Shown one piece after another: positions 42,824 to 50,367 of a stretch of DNA of 50,367 nucleotides (positions are counted from its first letter, which is position 1; every line of letters starts with the position of its first letter). Source of the stretch: Pseudomonadota bacterium (GTDB lineage Bacteria > Pseudomonadota > Alphaproteobacteria > Rhizobiales > Pleomorphomonadaceae). A program made the translations under genes and the position numbers. Below the pieces are notes generated by a model. The model was not told where the DNA came from. It saw only the letters and a list, made by a program, of their open reading frames with translations, and did not search any database. Location: positions 1 to 50,367 of the forward strand of contig JAGSYV010000049.1 of assembly GCA_018262505.1 (NCBI GenBank), in the 5' to 3' direction.

Positions 42824-43732
42824 ATGTCTCCCACGGTCGACGCCGGGCTGTCGCGCGTCAACGAACAGATATTGTTTGCCATCGCCCTGATCGTCGCGTC
42901 GACCTTCTTGTTCGCGGCTTGCGATGTCGGCGCCAAGTTCATCCAGCACGAGGCGAGCGCCGAGAAGATCGCTTGGTGGCGGAACCTCACCTACGTGATC
43001 GTCGCCGTACCCTTTGCGCTACGTCGCGAGGGCGGGGCCGTGTTTTACCCTCGACATCCCTGGTTCAATATCCTGCGCGGGCTGACAGCAATCTGCGGCA
43101 CGATTCTGTTCCTGCTCGGTTTGCAGTACCAGCAAATCCCCGATGCGACGGCGATAGCCTTTGTGGCGCCGGTGTTCGTGATGGCGCTTTCGATCGTTCT
43201 CCTTGGAGAGGTTGTCGGTGCACGCCGCTGGCTTGCCGCCCTGGTCGGCTTCAGCGGCGTGCTGATCATCGTCCAGCCGGGAACGTCGAGCTTCCATTAT
43301 GCGTCCATTTTCACGCTGATGGCTGCTTTCGTCGGTGCGTTTTCGACGATCCTGACGCGGAAAGCCGTGCGTGACAGCGCCGAAACCATGATGGTCTGGA
43401 CATCGGTCATTGGACTTACCGTGACGACCGTTCTGGTCTGGCCGGAGATCAGCCAGACCTCATGGCACGAGGCCGCATTCGGCGTGGCCGGGGGCATTTT
43501 CTTTGCCATCGGGCAGATCTGCTGCGTGTTTGCCTATCGCATGGCGCCAGCGTCGCTTCTCGCGCCTTTCAGCTACGTTCAGATGATATCGGCCACGGTC
43601 GTCTCCTACCTGATCTGGGGCATCGTACCGGGGATGGCGACCACTATTGGTGCCTCGCTGATTGTGGCCAGCGGGCTCTATTCTTTGCATCGCGAGCGCC
43701 TGCGCGCCCGACAGCGGTTGATCCAGACCTAG
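42824..43732 (+). CDS. EamA/DMT-superfamily transporter
   Basis: 302 residues with ten hydrophobic segments in two EamA repeats: ILFAIALIVASTFLFAACDV, RNLTYVIVAVPFALRR; second repeat FTLMAAFVGAFSTILTRKAV and PASLLAPFSYVQMISATVVS. DMT carriers usually export metabolites such as amino acids or nucleosides; cargo unknown. I place the start at ATG 42824; GTG 42809 is possible and neither has a clear ribosome site. Confidence 0.88.
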   Translation: MSPTVDAGLSRVNEQILFAIALIVASTFLFAACDVGAKFIQHEASAEKIAWWRNLTYVIVAVPFALRREGGAVFYPRHPWFNILRGLTAICGTILFLLGLQYQQIPDATAIAFVAPVFVMALSIVLLGEVVGARRWLAALVGFSGVLIIVQPGTSSFHYASIFTLMAAFVGAFSTILTRKAVRDSAETMMVWTSVIGLTVTTVLVWPEISQTSWHEAAFGVAGGIFFAIGQICCVFAYRMAPASLLAPFSYVQMISATVVSYLIWGIVPGMATTIGASLIVASGLYSLHRERLRARQRLIQT

Positions 43733-43833
43733 CTATAAGTTCCGGCATTTGCCGGTTGCTTGCAGGGCGCTCCCCGGCCACAATGGCGTTCGCCGACCGG
43801 TCGCCTCGACGGCCGTCAACGGGAGACGCCTGG

Positions 43834-45594
43834 ATGGACATGTCGATGCCCGCCGCTCGGCCGGCCGCCCAAGTGGGGCATGTGCCGGCGGAATTTGGTG
43901 CTGTCTGGCACGATGGTCTCGTCAGTTTCCGTCTGTGGGCGCCTGAGCAAGCCGCCATTCTTCTGGTCATCGATGGACGCGCGCCATTGCCGATGACTAG
44001 GGAACCCGACGGTTGGTTCACGCTTGTTATCCCCGCTTCGGCGGGCATCCGCTATCGCTTCCTGCTGCCGGACGGCAGCACTGTCCCCGACCCCGCCAGC
44101 CGCTTCCAGCCTGAGGACGTGCACGGACCGAGCGAGGTCGTTGCGCCCGATGCCTTCCGCTGGACCGATGCCCGCTGGCGCGGACTTCCGTGGCACGAAG
44201 CGGTGATCTACGAGCTGCACATTGGAACGTTCACTTCCGATGGTACGTTTCTCGCCGCCGCTGCGCGGCTTCCCTATCTGAAATCGCTCGGCATCACGGT
44301 GATTGAAGTGATGCCGGTCGGCGATTTTCCCGGCCGCTGGAGTTGGGGTTACGACGGTGTGCTGCTGTTTGCTCCGGACAGCCGCTATGGCCGACCGGAC
44401 GACTTTCGGGCTTTTGTCGACAAGGCGCACGCGCTGGGCATCGCCGTTCTGCTCGACGTCGTCTACAACCACTTCGGACCGGAGGGAAATTATCTGCCGC
44501 TCCTGGCCCCGGCTCACACCGATCTTCACGCCACACCCTGGGGCGAAGCCGTCGACTACGGACGGCGCGGGGGCACGTCGATGCGCGACCTCGTGTTCGC
44601 CAATGTTCGCATGTGGATCGGCGAATTTCATCTTGATGGCCTTCGCATCGACGCCGCCCACGAGATCCGCGACATAGAACCGGATCATGTTCTGGCGGTG
44701 ATCGCCGAGGCGGCGCGAGCTGCAGGGGGGGGCCGCAGGATCCATCTCGTCCTGGAAAGCGCGCAACTGGAAGCCGATCGTGTCTCGGCGGCCGGCGGAT
44801 TTGACGGTCAGTGGAACGATGATCTCCACCATGCTCTGCATGCCGCCATTACCGGAGAGACCGACAAGGACTATGCCGACTGCGCGGGGCGGCCGGATGT
44901 TCTTGCGCGGGCGCTGGCCGAGGGGTTCCGGGCCGACAGCGAGGAGGGGGGTGCGGTTCTGCCGCCAACCGCCCTGGTCTCCTTCCTTCAGAACCATGAT
45001 CAGGTTGGCAACCGGGCGCGTGGCGAGCGCATCAGCATGCTGGCTCGGCCGGCAGCCTGTCGGGCGGCGGCGGCCGTCTATTTGCTGGCGCCGCAGATTC
45101 CCATGCTCTTTCAAGGTGAGGAATGGGCGGCGAGTTCACCCTTTCCCTTCTTCTCCGATCTCGGATCGGTCTTTGCCGCGGCCGTGCGTGACGGGCGGGT
45201 AGCGACCTTCGCGGTTGATCCCGACAATCTGCTGGATCCGTTCGATCCTGCCACCTTTGCGGCCGCCCGGCTCGACTGGAGCGAACATCGCCTGCCGGAC
45301 CACGCTCGCATGCTTGATTGGTATCGGGCCATTCTGCGGGTCCGTCGGCAGGAGGTCGCGCCGCTTTGCGCGGGCATCCGGAAGAGCGGCGCCTGGAGCG
45401 TCGATGACGGCGTGATCCGCGTCACATGGGAAGGGGAGGCGAAAGACCTGATGTTGACGCTCAATCTTGCCCCGCATCCGGCGCCGCTGCCGGCACCCTT
45501 GCGGGGCAAGTTGATCTGGCAACAGGGGCGGATCACAGGTGGCCGCTGTCCGCCCTGGTTTGTCGCTTGGTCGGTGCGGCGGCGGGAGAACTGA
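43834..45594 (+). CDS. treZ: Malto-oligosyltrehalose trehalohydrolase
   Basis: 586 residues, GH13 enzyme that releases trehalose from maltooligosyl-trehalose. An N-terminal CBM48-like sandwich (about 20-100) precedes the barrel: LLDVVYNHFGPEGNYLP (region I), GLRIDAAHEIRD with the nucleophile Asp (II), HLVLESAQLEADR with the acid/base Glu (III) and FLQNHDQVGNRARGER (IV); ELHIGTFTSDGTF and FDGQWNDDLHHALHA are TreZ-specific. ATG 43834 has GGGAG eight bases upstream. Its usual partner TreY, which makes the substrate, is not in this window. Confidence 0.92.
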   Translation: MDMSMPAARPAAQVGHVPAEFGAVWHDGLVSFRLWAPEQAAILLVIDGRAPLPMTREPDGWFTLVIPASAGIRYRFLLPDGSTVPDPASRFQPEDVHGPSEVVAPDAFRWTDARWRGLPWHEAVIYELHIGTFTSDGTFLAAAARLPYLKSLGITVIEVMPVGDFPGRWSWGYDGVLLFAPDSRYGRPDDFRAFVDKAHALGIAVLLDVVYNHFGPEGNYLPLLAPAHTDLHATPWGEAVDYGRRGGTSMRDLVFANVRMWIGEFHLDGLRIDAAHEIRDIEPDHVLAVIAEAARAAGGGRRIHLVLESAQLEADRVSAAGGFDGQWNDDLHHALHAAITGETDKDYADCAGRPDVLARALAEGFRADSEEGGAVLPPTALVSFLQNHDQVGNRARGERISMLARPAACRAAAAVYLLAPQIPMLFQGEEWAASSPFPFFSDLGSVFAAAVRDGRVATFAVDPDNLLDPFDPATFAAARLDWSEHRLPDHARMLDWYRAILRVRRQEVAPLCAGIRKSGAWSVDDGVIRVTWEGEAKDLMLTLNLAPHPAPLPAPLRGKLIWQQGRITGGRCPPWFVAWSVRRREN

Positions 45595-45612
45595 TCTTCC
45601 GCCGCCCGAAAC

Positions 45613-46704
45613 TCACCGGGCGAGACGCAGGATGTCGGCGACGGCGCGGCTGTCGAGCTTGACGAAGTTGCCAAGCGTGCGACCGTCGTCATTGGTCCCC
45701 TTTCGCGCCATCTCGTCGATGCCTTCGCGAGCGGTTGCTTCCTTGTCAAACACGTCGAGCTCGACGTTCCAGACCCGCACCGCCCACTGCACGAAGCGGT
45801 CGATGTCGTGATGCAAGACGTATTTCATCCAGGCCGGGAACACGACGGCGAGGCCGGCGCCGTGGGCGACGTCATAGATGCCCGACACTTCGTGCTCGAT
45901 GTCATGGGAGGCCCAATCGCCGATGCGGCCGGTGTTGAGGAGGTTGTTGTGGGCGATGGTGCCGGCCCACATCAACTCCGACCAAGCGTCGTAGTCGTCC
46001 GGGTTGGCCAGCACCTTGGGGGCTTGCGCCGCGACGGTCTTCATCGTCGCCTCGATCAGCCGGTCGGTGAAGGCGACGTTCTTCACATTGGTGAAGTAGC
46101 GCTCCATCAAGTGCGACATGATGTCGGCGGCGCCGCAGGCGACCTGGAAAGGCGGCAGGGTGACGCAGAGCTGCGGGTTCAGAATGGAGAAGCGGGGATA
46201 GAGGAACGGACCGCCGACGGCGCGCTTCAGCCAGCCTTCTTCCTTGGTAATCACCGTGCCGTCGCTCGATTCCGAGCCGGCGGCGGGAATGGTGAGCACG
46301 GTGCCGATGGGCAGCGCATCCGTGGGGGCGCCTCGACCGATGTAGAAGTCCCAGACATCGCCGTCGATGACGGCGCCCATGGCGATCGCCTTGGCTGAAT
46401 CGATGGCACTGCCGCCGCCGACCGCCAGAATGAAGCCGAGGCCATGCTGCTTGCAAAGGCGGACACCCTCATGAACCAGCGAAAGGCGTGGGTTGGGTTT
46501 GACACCGCCCAGCTCGATCCACTCGACGCCGGCCGCTTTGAGCGAGGCGCAGACGCGGTCGTAAAGGCCGGAAGCCTTGACGGAACCGCCGCCATAATGG
46601 AGCAGGATCTTGCGGCTGTAGCGCGCGGTTTCCGTTCCGACCGATGCTTCGGTGTCCCGGCCGAAGATGATCTTCGTCGGGTTGAGGAAGGTGAAATTCT
46701 CCAT
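45613..46704 (-). CDS. Iron-containing alcohol dehydrogenase (YqhD/BDH type), shortened C-terminal domain
   Basis: 363 residues. NAD(P)-binding motif GGGSAIDSAKAIAMG; iron ligands visible in ACGAADIMSHLMERYF (Asp, His), DIEHEVSG (His) and DVAHGAGLAVVFPAWM (His). It would reduce aldehydes with NADPH. Compared with the usual ~387 residues, the C-terminal domain misses about 24: the run ATAREGI jumps directly to DEMARKGT, where related proteins have a helix pair (about 'ExFFRSLGMPTxLxELGxxD'). The frame is kept. Activity is uncertain. Convergent with treZ, 18 bases apart. Confidence 0.9.
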   Translation of the reverse strand: MENFTFLNPTKIIFGRDTEASVGTETARYSRKILLHYGGGSVKASGLYDRVCASLKAAGVEWIELGGVKPNPRLSLVHEGVRLCKQHGLGFILAVGGGSAIDSAKAIAMGAVIDGDVWDFYIGRGAPTDALPIGTVLTIPAAGSESSDGTVITKEEGWLKRAVGGPFLYPRFSILNPQLCVTLPPFQVACGAADIMSHLMERYFTNVKNVAFTDRLIEATMKTVAAQAPKVLANPDDYDAWSELMWAGTIAHNNLLNTGRIGDWASHDIEHEVSGIYDVAHGAGLAVVFPAWMKYVLHHDIDRFVQWAVRVWNVELDVFDKEATAREGIDEMARKGTNDDGRTLGNFVKLDSRAVADILRLAR

Positions 46705-46827
46705 TGCGTTTCTCCCGGCTGCCAGCGCTGCTTGTTGACGAAAGGCGCGGCCTTGAGCGCAAACTATGCGCCCGCGACGCGCGACACAACGGAAGAGAGC
46801 TGGTCCCCACAGCTTGGGGTGCCAGGT

Positions 46828-47856
46828 TCAGGTGACATCAATGACGATTTTGCCGAACGGGCCTGCGTCAAGCCGATCAAGGGCAGCGGGCAGATCGGCG
46901 AGGGCAAAGCGGCTGTCGATCACCGGTTTCAGCCCGGCAGCGTCGATGGCGCCCAGCATCTCGTCATAAGCGCGACGGTGGCCGACGGCGATGCCCTCGA
47001 CGACAAGGCGTTTGCGGGCAAGATGCAGGCCGTTGCCGGCGAGCTCGGTGCCATTGATCTGGCCGATCAGCGAAATGCGACCGCCAGGCGCCGCCGCATC
47101 CAGAGACAGGGCAAAATTGGCCCCTCCGATCGTTTCGAGAACGTGGTCGGCGCCGCGACCGCCGGTCAAACGCCTCACCTCGGCGGCGAGGTCTGGCGTG
47201 TCGCGCTTGAGAAGGTGGTCGGCGCCAAGGTTGCGAGCGGCGGTCAGCTTGTCGTCCGAGGATGAGACGACAAGCGCGATGGCTCCGACCATTTTGGAAA
47301 ATTGCAGACCAAATAGGGCAACGCCACCAGTGCCATGGATCAGAACGTTGTCGCCGGGCTTGAGACGACCGCGCTCGATCAAGGCATACCAGGCCGTTAG
47401 CGCGGCGATCGGCAGCGTCGACGCTTCAGCGTCATCAAGGGTGTCGGGCGATCTCGCCAGCGTATAGGCGGGGCGGACGACATATTCGGAGAGGGCGCCG
47501 GGCATGGATAGGCTGCGGAAGCTTGGCACCAGAGGCAGGTTCGGCGTTGGTATGGACCCATCGAACCAATCGGGCGCGACAGTACTCACCACGCGGTCGC
47601 CACGCCGAAAGGTGGTGACCCCGTCTCCAACGTCTTCAACCACACCGGCGAAATCGGTGGCCGGAACGATCGGCTCCCGCGGTGCGAGGCCGACGCCCCC
47701 TTCGAGCACCAGTTTGTCGCGGTAATTGAGGGAGGCTGCCGTTACCCTTACCAGCACCTCGCCGGCATAGGGAATGGGCCTCGGGGCGGTGACGAAGCTG
47801 AGACTGCCGCGGCCGGTACCGGCCTGTCGCCAGTGCCGAATGGTGGAAATCATCAT
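46828..47856 (-). CDS. Zinc-independent MDR oxidoreductase (quinone reductase-like)
   Basis: 342 residues, medium-chain dehydrogenase/reductase. GroES-like catalytic part: EVLVRVTAASLNYRDKLVLE, PATDFAGVVEDVGDGVTTFR; Rossmann part: VLIHGTGGVALFGLQFSKMV with a GTGGVALFG cofactor loop. Structural and catalytic zinc ligands are not evident, which favours an NADPH-dependent quinone or enone reductase. Divergent from a LysR regulator that very likely controls it. ATG 47856 or 47853. Confidence 0.9.
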   Translation of the reverse strand: MMISTIRHWRQAGTGRGSLSFVTAPRPIPYAGEVLVRVTAASLNYRDKLVLEGGVGLAPREPIVPATDFAGVVEDVGDGVTTFRRGDRVVSTVAPDWFDGSIPTPNLPLVPSFRSLSMPGALSEYVVRPAYTLARSPDTLDDAEASTLPIAALTAWYALIERGRLKPGDNVLIHGTGGVALFGLQFSKMVGAIALVVSSSDDKLTAARNLGADHLLKRDTPDLAAEVRRLTGGRGADHVLETIGGANFALSLDAAAPGGRISLIGQINGTELAGNGLHLARKRLVVEGIAVGHRRAYDEMLGAIDAAGLKPVIDSRFALADLPAALDRLDAGPFGKIVIDVT

Positions 47857-47902
47857 AGGGACCCTACGAAAACTCAGAGGGGTTTGCGATCGAGCACCGG
47901 TA

Positions 47903-47919
47903 AGCTATCGTAGCTATCG
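47903..47919. promoter_or_regulatory. Direct repeat in LysR/MDR divergent region
   Basis: AGCTATCG occurs twice with one base between, in the 121-bp gap between the two divergent starts. Possible LysR contact site. Confidence 0.3.
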
Positions 47920-47977
47920 AGGATGCGGTGACGATAAATCGTCCCTAGTTTGGTTCCCTGAATTCTACAGAGGCGAC

Positions 47978-48886
47978 ATGCCAGAGTCTCTCGACGACAT
48001 TGTGGTTTTCGTGGAAGCAGCCGAAGCCGGAGGCTTCTCTTCAGCGGCGGCGCGGCTTCATCTGACGCGGTCGGCGGTTGGCAAGGCGGTGGCGCGGTTG
48101 GAGGCGCGACTTGGGGCGCGGTTGTTCCATCGTACCACGCGGCAACAGAGACTCACCGAGGATGGCGAGGCGTTTTTCAGCCACTGTCGACGAGGGCTGG
48201 CTGATATCCGCGCCGGTCGAGCGCTGATCGAAACGGGGCGGCGGGTGGTCAATGGACGGTTGCGGGTGTCGGTGCCCCTTTCCTTCGGCCGTCGCTGTGT
48301 GGCGCCGATACTACTTGGACTCGCCCGACGGCATCCGCAGCTGTCTTTGGAAATCGACTTCAGCGACAGGCAGGTCGACCTCATAGATGAGGGCTTCGAC
48401 CTTGCCGTGCGGAGTGGTCCGATCCGTGACAGCGACACCCTGATGGTGCGCCTATTGATGCGGCAGCGTATGACTCTGGTAGCTGCACCGGGTTATCTTG
48501 AGCGGCGAGGCTCGCCTGCTAGCCTTGATGACCTTATGGTCCATGATTGTATCGTCTACCGGCGCCAAGGGCGTAACGAACGCTGGCGCTTTCCGGACAA
48601 AAGTGGCGGTCTGCGCGAGGTGACGATCGACGGGCGCGTTGGCCTTGATGATATCGAGACCATCGCCGAGGCGGCGCTCGCCGGTTTCGGTATCGCCTAT
48701 CTGCCTTGCTGGCTGGTGCAGCGTCCGGTTGGCGAGGGGCGCCTTGTGGCTCTGCTTGCCAGGGCGACCGAGGGGCGTCGTGCCGACATTCACGCCGTTT
48801 GGCCAAGGGCGCCTTACCTACCAACGCGCGTTCGCGCCGCCGTCGACGCATTGGCGGCCGAACTGCCCGGCGCGGCGCTGTCCTGA
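47978..48886 (+). CDS. LysR family transcriptional regulator
   Basis: 302 residues. Winged HTH: LDDIVVFVEAAEAGGFSSAA, ARLHLTRSAVGKAVARLEAR, LGARLFHRTTRQQRLTEDG. The effector domain follows (RLRVSVPLSFGRRCVAPILL; DEGFDLAVRSGPIRDS; AEAALAGFGIAYLPCWLVQ). AGAGG ribosome site five bases before ATG 47978. Likely regulates the divergent MDR gene, the classical arrangement for this subgroup. Confidence 0.94.
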   Translation: MPESLDDIVVFVEAAEAGGFSSAAARLHLTRSAVGKAVARLEARLGARLFHRTTRQQRLTEDGEAFFSHCRRGLADIRAGRALIETGRRVVNGRLRVSVPLSFGRRCVAPILLGLARRHPQLSLEIDFSDRQVDLIDEGFDLAVRSGPIRDSDTLMVRLLMRQRMTLVAAPGYLERRGSPASLDDLMVHDCIVYRRQGRNERWRFPDKSGGLREVTIDGRVGLDDIETIAEAALAGFGIAYLPCWLVQRPVGEGRLVALLARATEGRRADIHAVWPRAPYLPTRVRAAVDALAAELPGAALS

Positions 48887-48889
48887 GCC

Positions 48890-50367
48890 TCAAACCGTGC
48901 CAACCGAGTCCAGACTGTCGACGATCCGGCTATAAACCTGGATCGGAGCCGGCCGGCCGACGATGTAGCCCTGAATTTCCGGACAGTGTTCCTGCGCCAG
49001 GAAACTCCGTTGCTCCTCGGTCTCGACCCCCTCGGCGATAACCGGAATGCCAAGGCCTCGGCAGAGGCCGATGACGGCCCGGATGATGGTCGTCGCCTGT
49101 TCGGTGCGGCCTATCGATTGGATGAAACCCTTGTCGATCTTGATCTTGTCGAAAGGAAAAGCCTGCAAATAGGACAACGAGGAATAGCCTGTGCCGAAAT
49201 CGTCCATGGCGATGCGAACGCCCATCGCCTTGATCCGTCTCAACATACTGACGATGTGGGCGAAATCGCCGAGCAGGATGCCCTCGGTGATCTCGAGCTC
49301 AAGGCGCGAGGGGGGCAGGCCGGTGTCGATAAGCGTCTGCTGGATGAGCCGCGGCAGTTCACCGTGTTGGAACTGAATCGGCGAAAGGTTGACGGCGACG
49401 GTAAGTGGATGCGTCCAGCTCGCAGCAGTGCGGCAGGCCTCGGTCAACACCCAGGCCGACATATCAAGGATGAGGTTGGATTCCTCGGCCAGCGGAATGA
49501 ACTTCTCCGGCGAAATCGGGCCACGGGTCGGATGCGTCCAGCGCATCAGCGCCTCAAACCCGAAGACGCGACCGTTGATTTCCGCCTGAGGCTGGAAGTG
49601 AAGGGAGAGTTCCCCGTTGCGCAACGCGTGGCCGAGGTCGGCCTGCAGTGCCCAGCGATCACGAATGAGCTGGTCGGTCTTGGATTCATAGACGCGGACG
49701 TAACCGCGTGCTTCGGACTTGACGTGGTAGAGCGCTGCGCCCGCATTGGCGAGCAGCATGGAGCCGCTATCGCCGTCAAGCGGATAGGTTGCGACGCCGA
49801 TACTGATTCCGACGCGGATAACCTTATCGTCGACTATGATGTCCTCCGAGAAGGCGCTCTGAGCCAGCGCCGCCAGTCGCCGCGACGCGTTCGGCTGGTC
49901 CGGATCGTTGGAGATGACGACGAATTCGTCACCCCCCGGTCGGAAAACCAGACCTTCGCCGGCAATGTCGACAAGGCGTCTCCCCGCTTCCTTCAGCACC
50001 CGATCGGCAACTGCGTGCCCGTAGAGGTCATTGAGTGTCTTGAACCGGTCGATGTCGACACTGAGAAGGCCGAAGCGCGCCTGCGTTGCCGTGGCGGCAA
50101 AAATGCCGTCGGCAAGGCGGACCATCATCGCTTCTCGGTTGGGCAGGCCGGTGAGCGCGTCGTGCTGTGACAGGTAGGCGATCCGTTCCTCGGCGTGCCG
50201 CTTTTCGGTCACGTCCATCGTTACGCCAACGATGAAGCGCGGCGAGCCGTCAGCGTTGCGAACCACCATCCTAGCGTCAGCGGGAGACCCCCCGGCTATG
50301 CCGGGGTGGCAGTAGGAGTTTGACGTTTCCGGCAGTCCATCGGCGAAGACTTTCGTGTTGCTACCAC
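48890..50367 (-). CDS. GGDEF-EAL cyclic-di-GMP protein (5' end outside window)
   Basis: At least 492 residues; the frame is open to the right edge. A PAS end with the junction helix (VGVTMDVTEKRHAEERIAYL) leads into GGDEF (SVDIDRFKTLNDLYGH; FRPGGDEFVV, intact) and EAL (GFEALMRWTHP; ELEITEGILL; DDFGTGYSSL; KIDKGFI; EGVETEEQ; QGYIVGRP). All catalytic acids of both domains are present, so both synthesis and breakdown of c-di-GMP are possible; the inhibitory RxxD site before GGDEF is missing. The first ~33 codons seen (before MVVRNADG) do not read like PAS sequence and include a palindrome at 50290-50306. Convergent with the LysR gene, three bases apart. Confidence 0.9.
   Translation of the reverse strand, partial: GSNTKVFADGLPETSNSYCHPGIAGGSPADARMVVRNADGSPRFIVGVTMDVTEKRHAEERIAYLSQHDALTGLPNREAMMVRLADGIFAATATQARFGLLSVDIDRFKTLNDLYGHAVADRVLKEAGRRLVDIAGEGLVFRPGGDEFVVISNDPDQPNASRRLAALAQSAFSEDIIVDDKVIRVGISIGVATYPLDGDSGSMLLANAGAALYHVKSEARGYVRVYESKTDQLIRDRWALQADLGHALRNGELSLHFQPQAEINGRVFGFEALMRWTHPTRGPISPEKFIPLAEESNLILDMSAWVLTEACRTAASWTHPLTVAVNLSPIQFQHGELPRLIQQTLIDTGLPPSRLELEITEGILLGDFAHIVSMLRRIKAMGVRIAMDDFGTGYSSLSYLQAFPFDKIKIDKGFIQSIGRTEQATTIIRAVIGLCRGLGIPVIAEGVETEEQRSFLAQEHCPEIQGYIVGRPAPIQVYSRIVDSLDSVGTV
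50290..50306. repeat. Small GC-rich palindrome near right edge
   Basis: CCCCGGC-TAT-GCCGGGG, seven-base arms. It lies inside the open frame of the GGDEF-EAL gene at the point where PAS likeness ends; could be part of an inserted element. Confidence 0.5.

Noticed and set aside
1..50367. tRNA, rRNA, CRISPR array, prophage or complete insertion sequence
   Set aside because: None seen on either strand by eye; no transposase, integrase or phage structural genes among the frames.

Overview
The window is GC-rich bacterial DNA with dense, short-gapped operons. ABC sugar and amino-acid importers, a DDAH-type arginine catabolic gene, DMT and Fsr-type exporters and an RWP-type small protein point to an alphaproteobacterium, probably Hyphomicrobiales; this is inference from gene content, with no rRNA or tRNA in the window to confirm it. 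Both ends are cut: the first gene (sugar ABC ATPase) lacks its start and the last gene (GGDEF-EAL protein) runs off the right edge.

Layout. 1-2.5 kb: RbsA/RbsC-type sugar importer. 2.5-3.1 kb: remnant of nhaA. 3.2-8.6 kb: aldose 1-epimerase and a 1122-residue DUF5107/TPR protein, divergent from an AraC regulator. 8.6-15 kb: a GNAT enzyme, then two divergent pairs of AraC regulator and transporter (SLC13-like, Fsr-like MFS) with a PQQ sugar dehydrogenase between them. 15-22.2 kb: a six-gene sugar operon on the minus strand (solute-binding protein, two permeases, SIS isomerase, PfkB kinase, MalK-type ATPase), divergent from a ROK protein that has lost its DNA-binding domain. 22.4-27.6 kb: an amino-acid import and arginine-analogue catabolic cluster (two binding proteins, DDAH, two permeases, M20 amidohydrolase) with no ATPase gene. 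27.6-32.4 kb: a Cys-less isochorismatase-family protein, a Nudix hydrolase, a SAM methyltransferase and a frameshifted COG5610-like HAD protein. 32.9-42.6 kb: an ECF sigma factor and a flagellar filament/hook cluster (fliC, fliD, fliS, a small RWP-type protein, flgD, flgE, an unknown gene, flgN, flgK, flgL). 42.8-50.4 kb: a DMT exporter, TreZ, an iron alcohol dehydrogenase, an MDR oxidoreductase divergent from a LysR regulator, and the GGDEF-EAL protein.

How the genes fit together. The sugar regions each pair a transporter with carbon-entry enzymes and a local regulator. The SIS-PfkB operon has the enzyme pair expected for catabolism of an amino sugar or a sugar-amine (Amadori-type) compound. 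The DDAH cluster suggests import of methylated or acylated arginine derivatives and conversion to citrulline. The flagellar cluster carries the export chaperones and caps (FliS, FliD, FlgN) needed for the axial proteins beside them, and is flanked by a methyltransferase and a HAD protein of the kind seen in surface-glycan loci.

A recurring oddity is reading-frame damage in otherwise well-conserved genes: the first permease of the sugar operon, the HAD gene and flgN each change frame once; nhaA is truncated; the iron alcohol dehydrogenase lacks about 24 internal residues; the ROK protein lacks its N-terminal domain. Some of these may be sequencing errors. Read-level checking decides between error and decay.
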